From Limnanthes douglasii subsp. nivea (Eukaryota > Streptophyta > Magnoliopsida > Brassicales > Limnanthaceae): DNA of 64,000 nucleotides. Where the stretch lies: positions 65,868,352 through 65,932,351 of the forward strand of contig JAUPFV010000004.1 of NCBI GenBank assembly GCA_036936605.1, read 5' to 3'. The notes under the pieces were generated by a model. That model worked only from the letters and a program-made list of their open reading frames with translations, was not told the origin of the DNA and searched no databases. Shown here one piece after another: positions 35,420 to 46,079 of this stretch. Position numbers and translations under genes: made by a program. Position 1 is the first letter of the stretch. Each line of letters begins with the position of its first letter.

Positions 35420-35740
35420 ACAATATATAAATCGGCGTCGTGTGGACACAATACACCGTTGGTGCGCTTACGATACACAACGAGCACAATATCACGCCGC
35501 CGAAAAACAATAACACGGATGGGAGCGACACATCCCACTGGTGGCCAAGCTATGTAACACCGTTGGTGGGATATAATAAATTAACTATTACTACCATACC
35601 CTAGTCAATCCCGCTGGTGTACTGCACGAACATTAGTCCACTGGCGGTGGCGGTGTACAGTATCTGAACTCACGGTGTGAACTATCCATGCAGACGGCGC
35701 ACTTACATCCCTGCCGATGTGTTGCACGAACAAAATTTCC
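35420..35740. repeat. GC-rich repeated words flanking the MULE
   Basis: An island of much higher GC than its surroundings, with repeated words CCG(T/C)TGGTG, GTGT(A/G)(C/T)TGCACGAAC and GGCGG. A shorter GC-rich stretch with similar words (CGGCGGATTAGTAGTCCA and its inverse TGGACTAATG) lies on the other side of the transposase at 32565-32700. Paired subterminal repeats or remains of long terminal inverted repeats are plausible for a Mutator-like element. I could not align a clean inverted repeat. Confidence 0.4.
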
Positions 35741-36440
35741 ATAATCAGAATACTTTATGGATTTTTTGAGCTACTTCTAATCTAAGAAATAATCTAAGAA
35801 AAACAATAAATTACGTGGTTTGTAATTTCAACTTTATCAATAAGCTTCAAATGCTCTTATTTGTTGACTTCTTTTGATAATGTGAGATGTTAGGGATGTC
35901 GTTTCTAAAATTTGAAGCTTTTTTTTTCAACAATAATTTTCAAGTTTTGTACAAAAAGTTGAAAAAGTAAATTGTTGTTGGTTGATTTTGCTTTTGTAAG
36001 CAGGAAGCTGACTTCACCCAAAACTGATGCAAGTGAAAAAAAAATAGTTTTGGTCAAAAAAATACAAAAGACTAACGGACTAAAAAAAGTCAAAAAAAAA
36101 ATTGAACTACTTATAGTTTTGTTAACTTGTTTAGCCAAATCCAGGAGGATACTATACAAAGTAATAGTCAAACTTACTCCATAAATAACTAAGATATCAA
36201 ATAGAAAAGCTGTTTGCCAACATCTCAATCCTAATACCGTAGGGTAAACGTCATCAATTTACAAATACATCATAAATGCCAAAACAAACTTCATAGCACG
36301 AAAATCCAGTTCAACAATATCAGCTAAACTGACATAATCATCACGAAATACAATTCTCGGTTTCCTAGAGAATTAGTATTACAAAGACACTTGAACTAGA
36401 AAGAAAAGCTGCATATAAATTCCATTGAAAAGGTTTTGCA
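35741..36440. other. Intergenic; nothing recognised
   Basis: AT-rich DNA between the MULE and the 3' end of the HSP20-like gene. Open frames at 35905-36228 are opposite-strand shadows made by A- and T-runs and show no homology that I recognise. Confidence 0.4.
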
Positions 36441-36446
36441 TTTATT
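36441..36446 (-). terminator. Candidate poly(A) signal of the HSP20-like gene
   Basis: AATAAA on the minus strand, about 56 bp beyond the stop codon at 36502-36504. It is the only canonical signal close to the gene end, at a spacing usual for plants. Confidence 0.55.
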
Positions 36447-36501
36447 GAAAGAAGTTAGTAAACAATGAAGCACCAACTACTCTAAAACCAGAGATGCTCA
36501 T

Positions 36502-37944
36502 TCATTCTATCCATGGTAAAGGCCGCAGGCATACACGAACCTCGTGTTCTTCTGGTCCTGCCCGATGTTTTGGTACGAGGATCTCCAGCATTGTTCCTGT
36601 TTCATCCCTATATGCTTCGAGTTGAGCATCTTCAGGGATCCGGTTTGGAAGGGGAATTTCCCTTACGAATTCCCCTGGTGGGCAGTGTTCCGGTGTTGGA
36701 TCTGTTAGCTTAAAAGTCCTATTGTGTTTCTTAATGAACGGAACCCCGGTGGTACTCACGCAAGATATTTTCAGAATCCCGTGAGATGTCGTATTCCTCC
36801 AAGTAACTTTCACCTTTTCAAGATCGGCAAAAGGTAGGCTGATAAGTACCAAAAAACCATCATCATCTTCGTAAATTGCTTTCGAAGCTGTGACTGGCCC
36901 GTAGGTATTCTTCATCACCCCGCTGAACTCGTTCAACCAAGGTAGTCCAGCAACCTGATTGGTTTTTAAATCTCCAACTTTCTTCGAAAATAAAATATTG
37001 TTACAGGAATCATCACTGTTTTCAAGAAATGCTGAATCCTTCTTCCGTTTGTTACACATAAGTAAACCCCCATTGTTCTCGAACGGCTGAGTTGATAGAT
37101 TCAAACAGGTTCGAGTAGTTTTTTTAGGAAGAGATCGGTCAACTTCAAATTCTACACTAGGGAGATTCCTCCACAAACTATAATCACTTGCTTCAGGTGG
37201 TATTGAGATGTTTATATCCCTACCGGTAAGCTCGGTCCACCTCCTTTTTTCATCTTCGTCTAAATTCGAGAAATTAGGAGACAAAACAATCTCAATCCCA
37301 TGAACGCATTGTGGGTTTGAAAGACCACGGTAATGCTTCCTCTGCATCTTGTGGGAGCGAACAAACCCTTTATCTACGCTGAATGGAAACGGTTGTTCGC
37401 CTTGACGAGAATGTCCGTTCATGTAACTCCGCAGCTGCATCTTACCCAGTGCGTTTTCCGGTTTTCCTTTAAAAATCCACATATACAGGTTTTCCATGTC
37501 GTGCTGAACCAAGAAAGTATCGAGCTGCAAGTCCGACTTGTCATAGCCAGACAAACCGTTCCTGTCTCTAATGATCCGAGACTTGGACTTGTCATTCAGC
37601 ACGGGCTTGAAATAGGAACTGAAGAAAAACCAAGCACCCCACACACTGTCAAGACGCTTGCTGCATTTCTTTGCGATCTTTGAGACGTTTGCGATCGTCT
37701 CTGACTTGTAAATACAGCGCCCCAAGTCGACGTCAAGAATATCGCATGGGCCGTTCCATGTAAAAGAAGGAGGGCTGATTTCAGAAGCTAGCGGGAGATT
37801 GATGTCAAGTGGTCTTGATAGGATAACTGAGGTATTACGGTTCATCTCTCTCTCCAACTCATTAAAAGAACCTGAATCCATTGACAACTGTGTGGACGGA
37901 TGGTACTTATCCATGGACAGGGTGGTGATCAGAATCTCTCCCAT
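36502..37944 (-). CDS. HSP20-like chaperone superfamily protein (alpha-crystallin domain), 480 aa
   Basis: An uninterrupted minus-strand frame of 480 codons from ATG to TGA, the only clearly intact protein gene in the window. The C-terminal region (about residues 355-460) has the fold signature of HSP20/p23-like proteins: an opening strand 'SKAIYEDDDGFLVLISLPFA', 'LEKVKVTWRN', 'GILKISCVS', 'FVREIPLPNRIPEDAQLEAY', and 'TGTMLEILVPKH' near the end, close to the usual 'G.L.I..PK'. The N-terminal ~350 residues are plant-specific: 'LPLASEISPPSFTWNGPCDI', a basic 'IAKKCSKRLDSVWGAWFFFS', and 'NPQCVHGIEIVLSPNFSNLD'. It is much longer than classical small heat-shock proteins (about 150-220 aa) and matches the layout of the uncharacterised Arabidopsis HSP20-like family. 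I see no signal peptide or membrane segment, so a soluble protein is expected. The coding region lacks introns; its base composition is less AT-rich than the neighbouring transposons. Confidence 0.9.
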   Translation of the reverse strand: MGEILITTLSMDKYHPSTQLSMDSGSFNELEREMNRNTSVILSRPLDINLPLASEISPPSFTWNGPCDILDVDLGRCIYKSETIANVSKIAKKCSKRLDSVWGAWFFFSSYFKPVLNDKSKSRIIRDRNGLSGYDKSDLQLDTFLVQHDMENLYMWIFKGKPENALGKMQLRSYMNGHSRQGEQPFPFSVDKGFVRSHKMQRKHYRGLSNPQCVHGIEIVLSPNFSNLDEDEKRRWTELTGRDINISIPPEASDYSLWRNLPSVEFEVDRSLPKKTTRTCLNLSTQPFENNGGLLMCNKRKKDSAFLENSDDSCNNILFSKKVGDLKTNQVAGLPWLNEFSGVMKNTYGPVTASKAIYEDDDGFLVLISLPFADLEKVKVTWRNTTSHGILKISCVSTTGVPFIKKHNRTFKLTDPTPEHCPPGEFVREIPLPNRIPEDAQLEAYRDETGTMLEILVPKHRAGPEEHEVRVCLRPLPWIE

Positions 37945-38700
37945 TATCTTCTTTAAAGTTTTGCCCTTTGGTTTCCGTAGACTTCCACCGCGATCACGAA
38001 ACGTAACCCATTAAACCCAATAATATCACCGAAAAATCCATCAATCCACAAACCCACAAGAGCAACTCGCATCCATCTTCATGTATCGAATATGTCGAAC
38101 TCCCACAACAAATAATCACATAGACTCATCATTTAGACAGAAATTAGAACCTCCAACAACATAACTTACCTTACATCCACACACACAAAAAGCCTGAAAT
38201 CATCAAGGAAACCATCTATATACAGTCAGAATCTAAGAATAATGAACGAAGCACATGCACATGTTTCACCAAACCATGTCTGAAATAGAGAATCAGTTCC
38301 TGACAAAACTAACTAAAAAGTCAGATTTGAATTCAGATTCACCAAATTCGATCCACCTCTATACGTATCTATACTAGGCCAACACAAGCATATACACCGA
38401 CTTCCCAAAATCTGACCTATTCCTCATTCTACTTTCTTCTGTTGCCTATTCTTCTCAACAAATCTCAGTTTTATACAGATCCAACAAGCAAAAACAAAAA
38501 TCAACAAAAAAAAACCTTAACCCAGCATATAAAATTGTGTGAAGCACTAACACATGAAGAGATAAAATCGAAAATAAAATTGAAAAGAGACGATCGATGA
38601 AATGGGTTTTGCTTTTACCTGAAATGGAATAGGAGCTTTGAAATGCGGGGAGAGAAAGAGAGAGAGAGAACAGAGAGAGCTCTTATCAAGTGATACCCAT
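37945..38700 (-). promoter_or_regulatory. 5' leader of the HSP20-like gene with likely intron(s)
   Basis: On the minus strand two good splice donors lie upstream of the start codon: CATTTCAG before GTAAAAGC at about 38615-38635, and GATGTAAG before GTAAGTTAT with the GT at 38169. The pyrimidine-rich CT repeat (38648-38690) just before the first donor fits a plant transcription start and leader. This suggests one or two introns in the 5' untranslated region. I could not choose the acceptor before the ATG. Confidence 0.45.
38646..38690 (-). repeat. CT/GA microsatellite in the leader
   Basis: GA-rich on the plus strand (GAGAGAAAGAGAGAGAGAGA and following bases), hence CT-rich in the transcript of the HSP20-like gene. 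Pyrimidine patches of this kind are common at plant transcription starts. No TATA box was seen upstream on the minus strand, which also fits a pyrimidine-patch promoter. Confidence 0.7.
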
Positions 38701-38899
38701 TATCTTCGATTTGAGAGATAAAGAGAGAAAGAAGAGTCCTGCACCAGTTGAGACCTCGGTTGGGACAAGGGGAGACCGTTAAATAACGGTGACGGTAGCG
38801 ATAATTGAGCGAAATTGCTTCCCTGGTGTATAAAGAAGAGGAAAAGGACAGGGAGAAGAGAGGTGTCTAAAAATGACAGGAACGGCTGAATATACATGC

Positions 38900-39290
38900 G
38901 ACCACATTTCTTTGTTTTGTTTTGTTAAGAGTCATCCATTTAAATATGTTCTATAAATCAAATGGAGGTAGATTATTTTTAAATTAAAAACTTTCCATTA
39001 AACTAATGGAGAAAAACTCAAACCCAACCCCTCGTTAGTTTCCAATTATGATTTATGTGTTAAAATTGTTTTTTCATTCTAATTTGTATATTATACGTGG
39101 GGCTCAAACGTACTTAATTTGAAGAGTTGTTTTCTAAAATTTAAATGAAGAGGAGGGCCAACATGAAAGGCCTTATAAGGTTTAATTAGAACTATTCGAT
39201 GTAAGAAATAAAGATCAAATTTGGGTTTAAAAAATAAAACTTGAAATTATATAAGGTCAAATTTAGAGTTTCTCCAAGAAACAGTTACAC
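38900..39290. other. Intergenic between the HSP20-like promoter and the LINE
   Basis: AT-rich DNA with no gene seen. The LINE's 5' end lies near its right border, so the LINE inserted a few hundred bases upstream of the HSP20-like gene, pointing away from it. Confidence 0.5.
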
Positions 39291-39355
39291 TTCAAAAAGA
39301 TGAATCCTAATCTAACTTCTTCTTCGTGTTAATCTTGTGGATCAATCTCTCATCC

Positions 39356-40649
39356 ATGGAGGATGATGAGCTTTCAGCAGCGCTCCATCGATCCGATGAG
39401 CTTGACAAACACTTTCCTTCGTCGGCCAATGTCTCTCATAACTTTAAAATCAGAGATAACCCGATATTTTAACCTGCAACTAGTACCAACAAAGATTCAG
39501 GCTTACGTAAAACCTTCGTTGATCTATTTATAAACAATGAGGTACACTCGATTCACAAGAATGTCAAAAGATCTTGTGTGTAACGATGAGGTGGAAATTC
39601 AGTTTAAAGAATAAGATTTGATTGCTCTTCGATCTAAATCAAGATTTACTTTAGTAGGAAAATTTGCGAATGGGAAACCTAATTTCTTGACTGTTAAGGA
39701 ATCCTTAGATTGATTCAGATTTAAATGAGAGTTTAACGTCTCAAGATACGATTTTAGACACATCTTCATTGAGCTCACGAGCTGGGATGATGTTAAAGCT
39801 TTGTGGAGAAGAAATATTTGGCAATTGGGAAATAAAATTATGAGATTTGTCCTATGGTCACCAAATTTTAACCCTAAAGTAGAGAACCCGTCTACTCTTG
39901 TTCAAATAGATCTTCCTAATCTACCAGAATTCATGTAATGTGAACCTACAATATCAGAGATTGCTAAATCTCTTGGGAACCCTCTAAGTATATGGGTTCC
40001 AAATAAGAATAGGGTCAGACAGAATTATTGCAGAATATGGGTCATTCTGGACGTCTCTAAACAACGGCCCAAAAGAATTATAGTGAGTTTTGGGACTTAT
40101 ATTTTTTGGCAAGAACTGGTCTTTAGCAGAGTTCCTGAGTATTGTTTTGAATGTTCTCATATGGGTCACTCTGAGAACAATTGCAAGAAAGTTGTGCAAA
40201 GGATGTCAGCAAAAATAGTTGCTTCCTCCAATCCTTCCCAGATAAATGAAACTTTAATCCATGTGTTTCAGGTAAAGAAAGATAACCATGCTGTTAAATC
40301 CATCATTGTCAATAAAAAGGAATTTTCAAAAGAAAAGGTTGAAAGGAATAAGAAAAGAACTGTAATCTCACCTGGCGGTCTCGACAGTAATGATCTAATT
40401 TGTGCACTACACATGTGGGACATTGAGGTGAGTTCTAAAAAGGAGGCCTCCTCTCAACTGCAGATGCTCTCAATATCATCTCCATCCAAGCACGCATCAG
40501 GAAGTCTTACTTCTTCCCCTATCCACAACCAAAGGAAAGTTGAAGCTAAGAAGTTTAAGAATGTTAAAAATATGAACAAAAAGGGGATAATATCCTCCAA
40601 ACTTTTGCAGCACAAAAATGCTGTAAAAATCAATAAACATACTAAATGA
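39356..40649 (+). pseudogene. LINE ORF1 (DUF4283-like gag with CCHC knuckle)
   Basis: Starts at ATG 39356 (MEDDELSAALHRSDELDK) and breaks after 38 codons. Later frames give 'DDVKALWRRNIWQLGNKIM' (39785-39845) and 'IAKSLGNPLSIW' (39960-39995), typical of the DUF4283-type RNA-binding region of plant LINE ORF1. The last segment, 40083-40649, carries the zinc knuckle CFECSHMGHSENNC (CX2CX4HX4C, about 40143-40184) and a Lys-rich tail. ORF1 proteins bind element RNA and chaperone target-primed reverse transcription. Stops at 39470 and 39936 and at least one frameshift inactivate it. Confidence 0.75.
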
Positions 40650-40717
40650 CAATAAACATTCTAAATTGAAATGTTCATAGAGTCGGGAACAAGCTTACTC
40701 AAGCCAAAATAAAGTCT

Positions 40718-43700
40718 TTGAAAAGAATTAAAAGATTAAACTTTCTTGCGAGTCAAGAGCCTATGGTTAGGGAATCAAATATTGAGTCTATAGCCAATAA
40801 ACTTGGTTTCCAAGGCTATTCATGCAATGTGAGCAACAAGGTGTGGGTTATGTGGTCTGGTGACTATATGGTGGACATTGTTATTAATGAGGATCAGTTT
40901 TTGCATCTTAAGGTGAAGCATAGCTATCTGCCTAGGGAGTTTATTGTTACTGTCATCTATGCTAAGTGTACAAGAAGTCTGTGTAACATTCTCTGGAATT
41001 ATCTAAGAGAGGTGGAGACTGAGGACAAGGAATGGGTTTTGTGTGGGGATTTTAACACTATAGTTTATCCAACTGAACTACCTCATTGTTCAACAAGCTG
41101 CTCATCTAGTATGGATGATTTTAATGCATTTCTAATTGACTGCAATCTTATCGATGCTGGCTACTCTGGTCACAAGTTCGCATGGTCAAATGGGAGACAG
41201 AGAAGGAGACTTGACAGGGTGATTATCAACAAAAAATGGTTATCTTATTTTGATAACACCACTGTATCTCAGTTAGCTAAATCATGTTCTGATCATTCAC
41301 CTATTCTTATTAAAATCTTTACGTCAACTATCAAAAAAATATCTACTTTCAAATTTTTAAATATGTGGTGCATGCATGATAAATTCTACAGTTTTGTTGA
41401 AATTTGCTGGTCAATGAAATACAATGGGACCCTATCTTCAAATTCTGGGCAAAACTCAAACATTTAAAGGCTAAACTAAAAGTATGGAATAAAACTGTCT
41501 TTGGAAACATTTTTGAAGCTATCAGTCAACTTGAAGAAGAGATTATTTCTCTGGAATCAAAGGCTGCTATTTCTAATGACTTTCAAGACAAGGATAATCT
41601 AAATAAATCCAATGAAGAGATGTTGCTCCTACTTGATAGGGAAGAGGACTATTGGGCTCAAAAGGCTCATACTGACTGGCATATGAATGGGGAGAGGAAT
41701 ACAGCTTTCTTTCATAATTATATCAAGAGGAGATTTATAAGATCTAGGATTGATACAATCTAGAGTGGTGACAAATTGGAAGAGGAGGGAAAAGCAATTG
41801 GTGAGTCTGCTGTAAGTCATTTCAAGGCTCTCATTGCTGATCTTCCTAACCCATGGTATCCTAACCTTTTGGATGATGTTATTCCTAAATTGGTCAGTAA
41901 TGAGGAGAATAGAATGTTAATGAAAACGCCTGATGACAATGGAATATATGAAGTGATTAAAAATCTAAATCCTAATGTGGTTGCTAGGCCTGGTGGGTTT
42001 AACGGGAAGTTCTTTAAGTGTTGATGGGCTATTATAAAGGTGGACTTATGTAATGCAATCAAGAGCTTCTTTACAGGTGGTGATCTTTCTATGGGCTTAT
42101 TTTCTACGGTTCTCTGCTTGATCCCTAAAGGTGTGGCTCCTAAAAGCTGGAAGAATTATAGACTCATTAACTTAAGAACATTCCTAAGCAGAATAATATC
42201 TAAGATCATCAATCTCTGGCTTTCTACATTGCTTCAAAATCTATTGTCTGTTGAACAAGGGGCATTCACTAAAGGCAGAAGCATCCATGAGAATATTATG
42301 ATTGCTTAGGAGCTCTCCTTGGATCTAAACACTAAAACTAGAGGAGGTAATGTCCTTTTGAAGGTAGACATGGACAAGGCTTTCGACAGACTCGATCATA
42401 CTTTCATTCTTAGTGTTCTACATGCTTTTGGGTTCTATGACGAGTTTGTAAAGCTCATCGAAAAGAACATTTCAAATTGTCATTTCTCTATATTGGTGAA
42501 TGGCATTTCTCAAGGGTACTTTAAGTCTAATAAGTGGCTTAGACAGGGTGACCCATTGTCACCTAGTCTATTCATTTTGGCCCAAGAATACCTAATTATA
42601 AGTCTCAAAATAAATACTGCTGTGGTGGATTCAAAAAAATACAAAAGCAGAGGTGAAGTAAACTTATCTTGTCTTTGTTTTGCTGACGATATCTTAATTT
42701 CCTGTAATGGTTTGTCTGATTCTGTCAAAAAAACAATGAGAGTCATTAAGCAGTATAAAGAAAGATCTGGCCAGTTAGTCAACAATTAAAAGTCAAGGTT
42801 TATTACTGCTAAGAATTTTTCTACTCACCAGTCTAATAAGCTTGAAAATATTTTGGGCTTTAAGCACTGTCACCTCCCCTTTAAATACTTGGGAGCTGTT
42901 ATCAATACAAAAAAACGTATCAGTGATTATGATGGTCTAATTGCAAAGACTACTAACAAACTTAGAGAATGGGACCACAAAATTCTCTTTGTTGGTGGAA
43001 GATTAATTTTAGCAAAGAATGGCATATCAACGTATCCTATATTCCTATGTCAGCACTCTAAAATTCCTAAGTCTACCATTAAAAGACTGGAGACCCTTTA
43101 CAACAGGTTTATATGGGGAACTAACTGCTATAGAAACACTACTCACTGGTGTAAATGGTCCAAGTTATGCAAAAACTACGAGAAGGGAGGGATAAATCTT
43201 AGAAGGATAGATGATATGACTAATGTTTTCTCTGCTAAGCTTTGGTTTGCTTTGAGGAAGCAAGACTCTCTATGGGAAATTATCATTAAAGCTATATACT
43301 TCAAGAGCTAGCATCCTATGTTGGCTCATTTACCTCCTAAAAGCTCTATCATATGAAAGAGATTATGGAATATAAGGGACAGGGAAAATAAGTACATTTT
43401 TTGGCACGTTGGAAATGGCAAGGTGGACTTAAAGCTGGATATTTAATTCTCTAAAGATGCAATCACTAATCTAACATAGGTTGAAAACATAAATATTATT
43501 CCTACTTCTACGGTTAGTGAATACTAGAATGGGGATAGTTGGAATATACCAAAGTTTGAGTCTGTTTTGAATCAATATCAAATTCAAAACATACTCAAAT
43601 TTGGTTTGAACAGTTCTGCTCAAGATACTATAAGTTGGACCATTAGTTCTACTGGGGATTTTGACACTAAGGCAACTAAGAATGAATTTAGAAAAAAGGG

Positions 43701-44764
43701 TATCGTCTCTAATCTATATGCTAAAACGTGGAACAACGTTACTCCTTTTAAGCACTTCGTCATGCTGTGGAGGACTCTAAAAAGTTGGGTTTGCACTAAT
43801 AGTATCCTGCAAAAACGAAATCTTCAATTAGCTTCAAAATGTAACCATTGTAACAGCTATAAAGATATAAGTCATGTTTTTGTAAACTGTCAGAAAGGAT
43901 GGACAATTTGGAATTACTTTGCAGCCCATCTCAGAATTACTATCTCTCAATCTATGACCCTTCCTCACTTGGTAAGGTCATGGTACTGGTGTACAGGGAA
44001 AAAGGTTCACATTTGCACAATGCTTCCTTTAATAATTGTATGGGTTATCTGGCAGGTCAGAAACAAAAAGAAGATGGAAAACTTATAGTGTAGTTCAATG
44101 GATATGATTAATTCCATCATATTCATTATTACTAGTCTGGACAGATCGGGTTTACTTAAGAAGAAGCACTGGGGCAAGGATGTTCTGGTTGGCTTTACTA
44201 CGGGAAGTGTTAACCAGTATAATAAGCCTTATATACCGATTGTTTTGAAGTGGAAGTGTCCTAAACTTGGTCGATACAAACTAAACTCTGACGGTGGCTG
44301 TTCTAATATGTGGGAATGCTTTGGTGGCGGTCAGGGATCATGAAGGGAATATACTGTTTGCATATGGGAATGTTTATGGGAAGGTAAGTCCCATAATTGC
44401 TGAAGCCAGGGCCATGATTGATGGCCTTCAGCTTTGTTACGAAAAAGGTATTTCTTCCTTGGACATTGAAACAGACATTTTGGTTTTGGCCCAAATGATT
44501 CTTACTGGTAGAGCTCCATTGTTCTTTAAAGCTCTACTCAGTTTTTGTTGTTATAGCCTAATCTCTTCGAATACGAAGGTTATTCATGTTTTCAGAGAGA
44601 AGAATGAAGCTGCTGATTTTCTGGTCAAATACACCTTTGAAGCCAAAAGGAACTCGTATTTCAACGGAAACAGAGTCCCTAATGGATTGAGATTGATATC
44701 TTTTCTGGAAAATCTGGGACTATGCTATATAAGAGCATTCCCAGACAGCGAAAAAGATGAGTAA
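40718..44764 (+). pseudogene. LINE ORF2: endonuclease, reverse transcriptase, RNase H
   Basis: The APE-type endonuclease (40718-41467) shows WVLCGDFNTI, YSGHKFAWSN, RRLDRVI and SDHSPILI, so the catalytic Asp and His residues are in place. After a frameshift near 41440-41467, one single frame runs from 41404 to 44343 and is broken only by stops (41761, 42022, 42307, 42787, 43309, 44086 and a few near 43350-43530). RT motifs: 'KGVAPKSWKNYRLINL', 'VEQGAFTKGRSIHENI', 'LKVDMDKAFDRLDH', 'LRQGDPLSPSLFIL', and the catalytic FADD at 42679-42690. zf-RVT: 'LWRTLKSWVCTN', then CNHC..H..C. RNase H: LNSDGG (44284), 'AEARAMIDGLQL', 'REKNEAADFLVKY', with a frameshift near 44330. The protein nicks target DNA and copies the RNA in place. 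Confidence 0.85.
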
Positions 44765-45090
44765 GAATAGAGTTACCTGGAATGGAGTTCATCTTCGTGA
44801 TCTTCTCTAATTCTGACTGTTTCATCATCGCTTGGAATGGTTTGCTGCATGCAAGGACTTTCTAAAGGTTTCTTAGCTAGGGTTTTTTCTGATCGCAAGG
44901 GTCACTATCTGGACTTTCAAGGATGCGTCTGGTCTTTCGGTTGTCGGGTTTTCAAAAGGGCGTTGTTTCTCGATGTTTTTTTGGGTTTCAATGGTTAGTT
45001 TTGCAGGTAAAAGACTACTATCAAGGCGTGTTTTTGCTGGTGTATTGAAGATTGTGGCTTGATTTGGCTAAGGAAGGTTTGTCAAAAAAA

Positions 45091-45872
45091 CCCGCATGTT
45101 GTTTGATTGATTAATGATTAAAATATATTATATTACGTGGTTAATTAATTAAATATAAATTTTAAAAATTAAAATTAGAAAATTTAGTCGATATGAGATT
45201 GCATTGTCACAGAAAAAATGATTATCGTCGTTATATTAACCACTATTGAACCATAAACAACAATGGTACTTTTGCAGCAGTGTCCCTCATGATTATCACA
45301 ACAACAAAATTTGTTTGTGTCGTTATCGTGGTTCTTCTTATGGTTGTCGCGACCACAACTGAAAGCGTCTTGACGTATTATGTAGTTATCGTGGCGACGC
45401 CGTTAATATTATAGCGAAAAACTCATGTTGCAGCATTGCATGGTATACGCAAAAATAAAGGTCATTCCTTCATATTTGGATCATATGTTAGTTTGGAACT
45501 TTAGTATATATAAGGGGTTCTTTGGTGTTTGTATGTTATGCAGATTATATGATTAAGATCATCTTGACTTTGGTAAGTAGGTCATAAAGCTAGCATATCT
45601 CCTAAGTGATAAATGTTGGTAAATTGAGTTATTTAACGCTTTGACGGGATCATGATTGATGATATTACATCCATTGTCGACCTTTATAAAGGTTAATATT
45701 TTGCATAATTGATCGTGAATATGAGATTATCAATTATGAAGTGGATATTAAATATTGCACTCAGATAGGAAAAACCAGCCACAATAAGGGTTCTCCAGAA
45801 TTAAGTCGAGTGAAATTAGATCAACAATGGGTTTTCTCAAACTCATACAAGTCCAGAATAATATATTTTCCA
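45091..45872. other. No gene recognised; may include the 5' LTR of the copia relic
   Basis: AT-rich DNA. Its right end abuts a likely primer-binding site at 45873, so the last few hundred bases could be a Ty1/copia LTR (TATATATAAGG at 45507-45517 is a TATA-like word). No matching copy was found to the right of the copia coding remains. Confidence 0.3.
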
Positions 45873-45889
45873 TATGGTATCATATTAGC
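45873..45889 (+). promoter_or_regulatory. Candidate primer-binding site of the Ty1/copia relic
   Basis: ATGGTATCATATTAGCG resembles TGGTATCAGAGCG, the initiator-Met tRNA primer-binding site typical of plant copia elements, with a small insertion. It lies about 200 bp before the first gag-like sequence in the same orientation. Confidence 0.45.
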
Positions 45890-46079
45890 GATGTAAGGTT
45901 ATGTTTTACATGTTGAATCAATATTTAACCACTATTTTGAGTTTATATGCTAATGAATGTGTCGGGTATATATTGTTTGTTACGTGCAATATTGTAATGA
46001 ACGTCAGTATATTTAACACAGTAGTAAATAAACCTTTCACTTTTATGGGTCCGATTTTTCAATAAAAATAAGACATTCA

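Larger units (their letters stand above)
39290..45090 (+). mobile_element. L1-type plant LINE (non-LTR retrotransposon), nearly full length
   Basis: Plus strand, in the order gag-like ORF1 (39356-40649), endonuclease (40718-41467), reverse transcriptase (about 41950-43300), zf-RVT zinc-binding region (43567-44088), and RNase H (44220-44700). This is the layout of plant L1-clade elements with an acquired C-terminal RNase H. The 3' end is set at about 45090 only because recognisable sequence stops there (TCAAAAAAACCCG). No long poly(A) tail or target-site duplication could be confirmed. Confidence 0.8.

Noticed and set aside
35905..36228. Minus-strand frame of 107 codons with hydrophobic runs
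   Set aside because: It derives from A/T homopolymer runs, has no homology that I recognise, and has an opposite-strand counterpart; too weak to call a membrane protein.
36513..38014. Plus-strand frames of 66-116 codons inside the HSP20-like gene
   Set aside because: Opposite-strand shadows of the intact 480-codon gene with no homology of their own.
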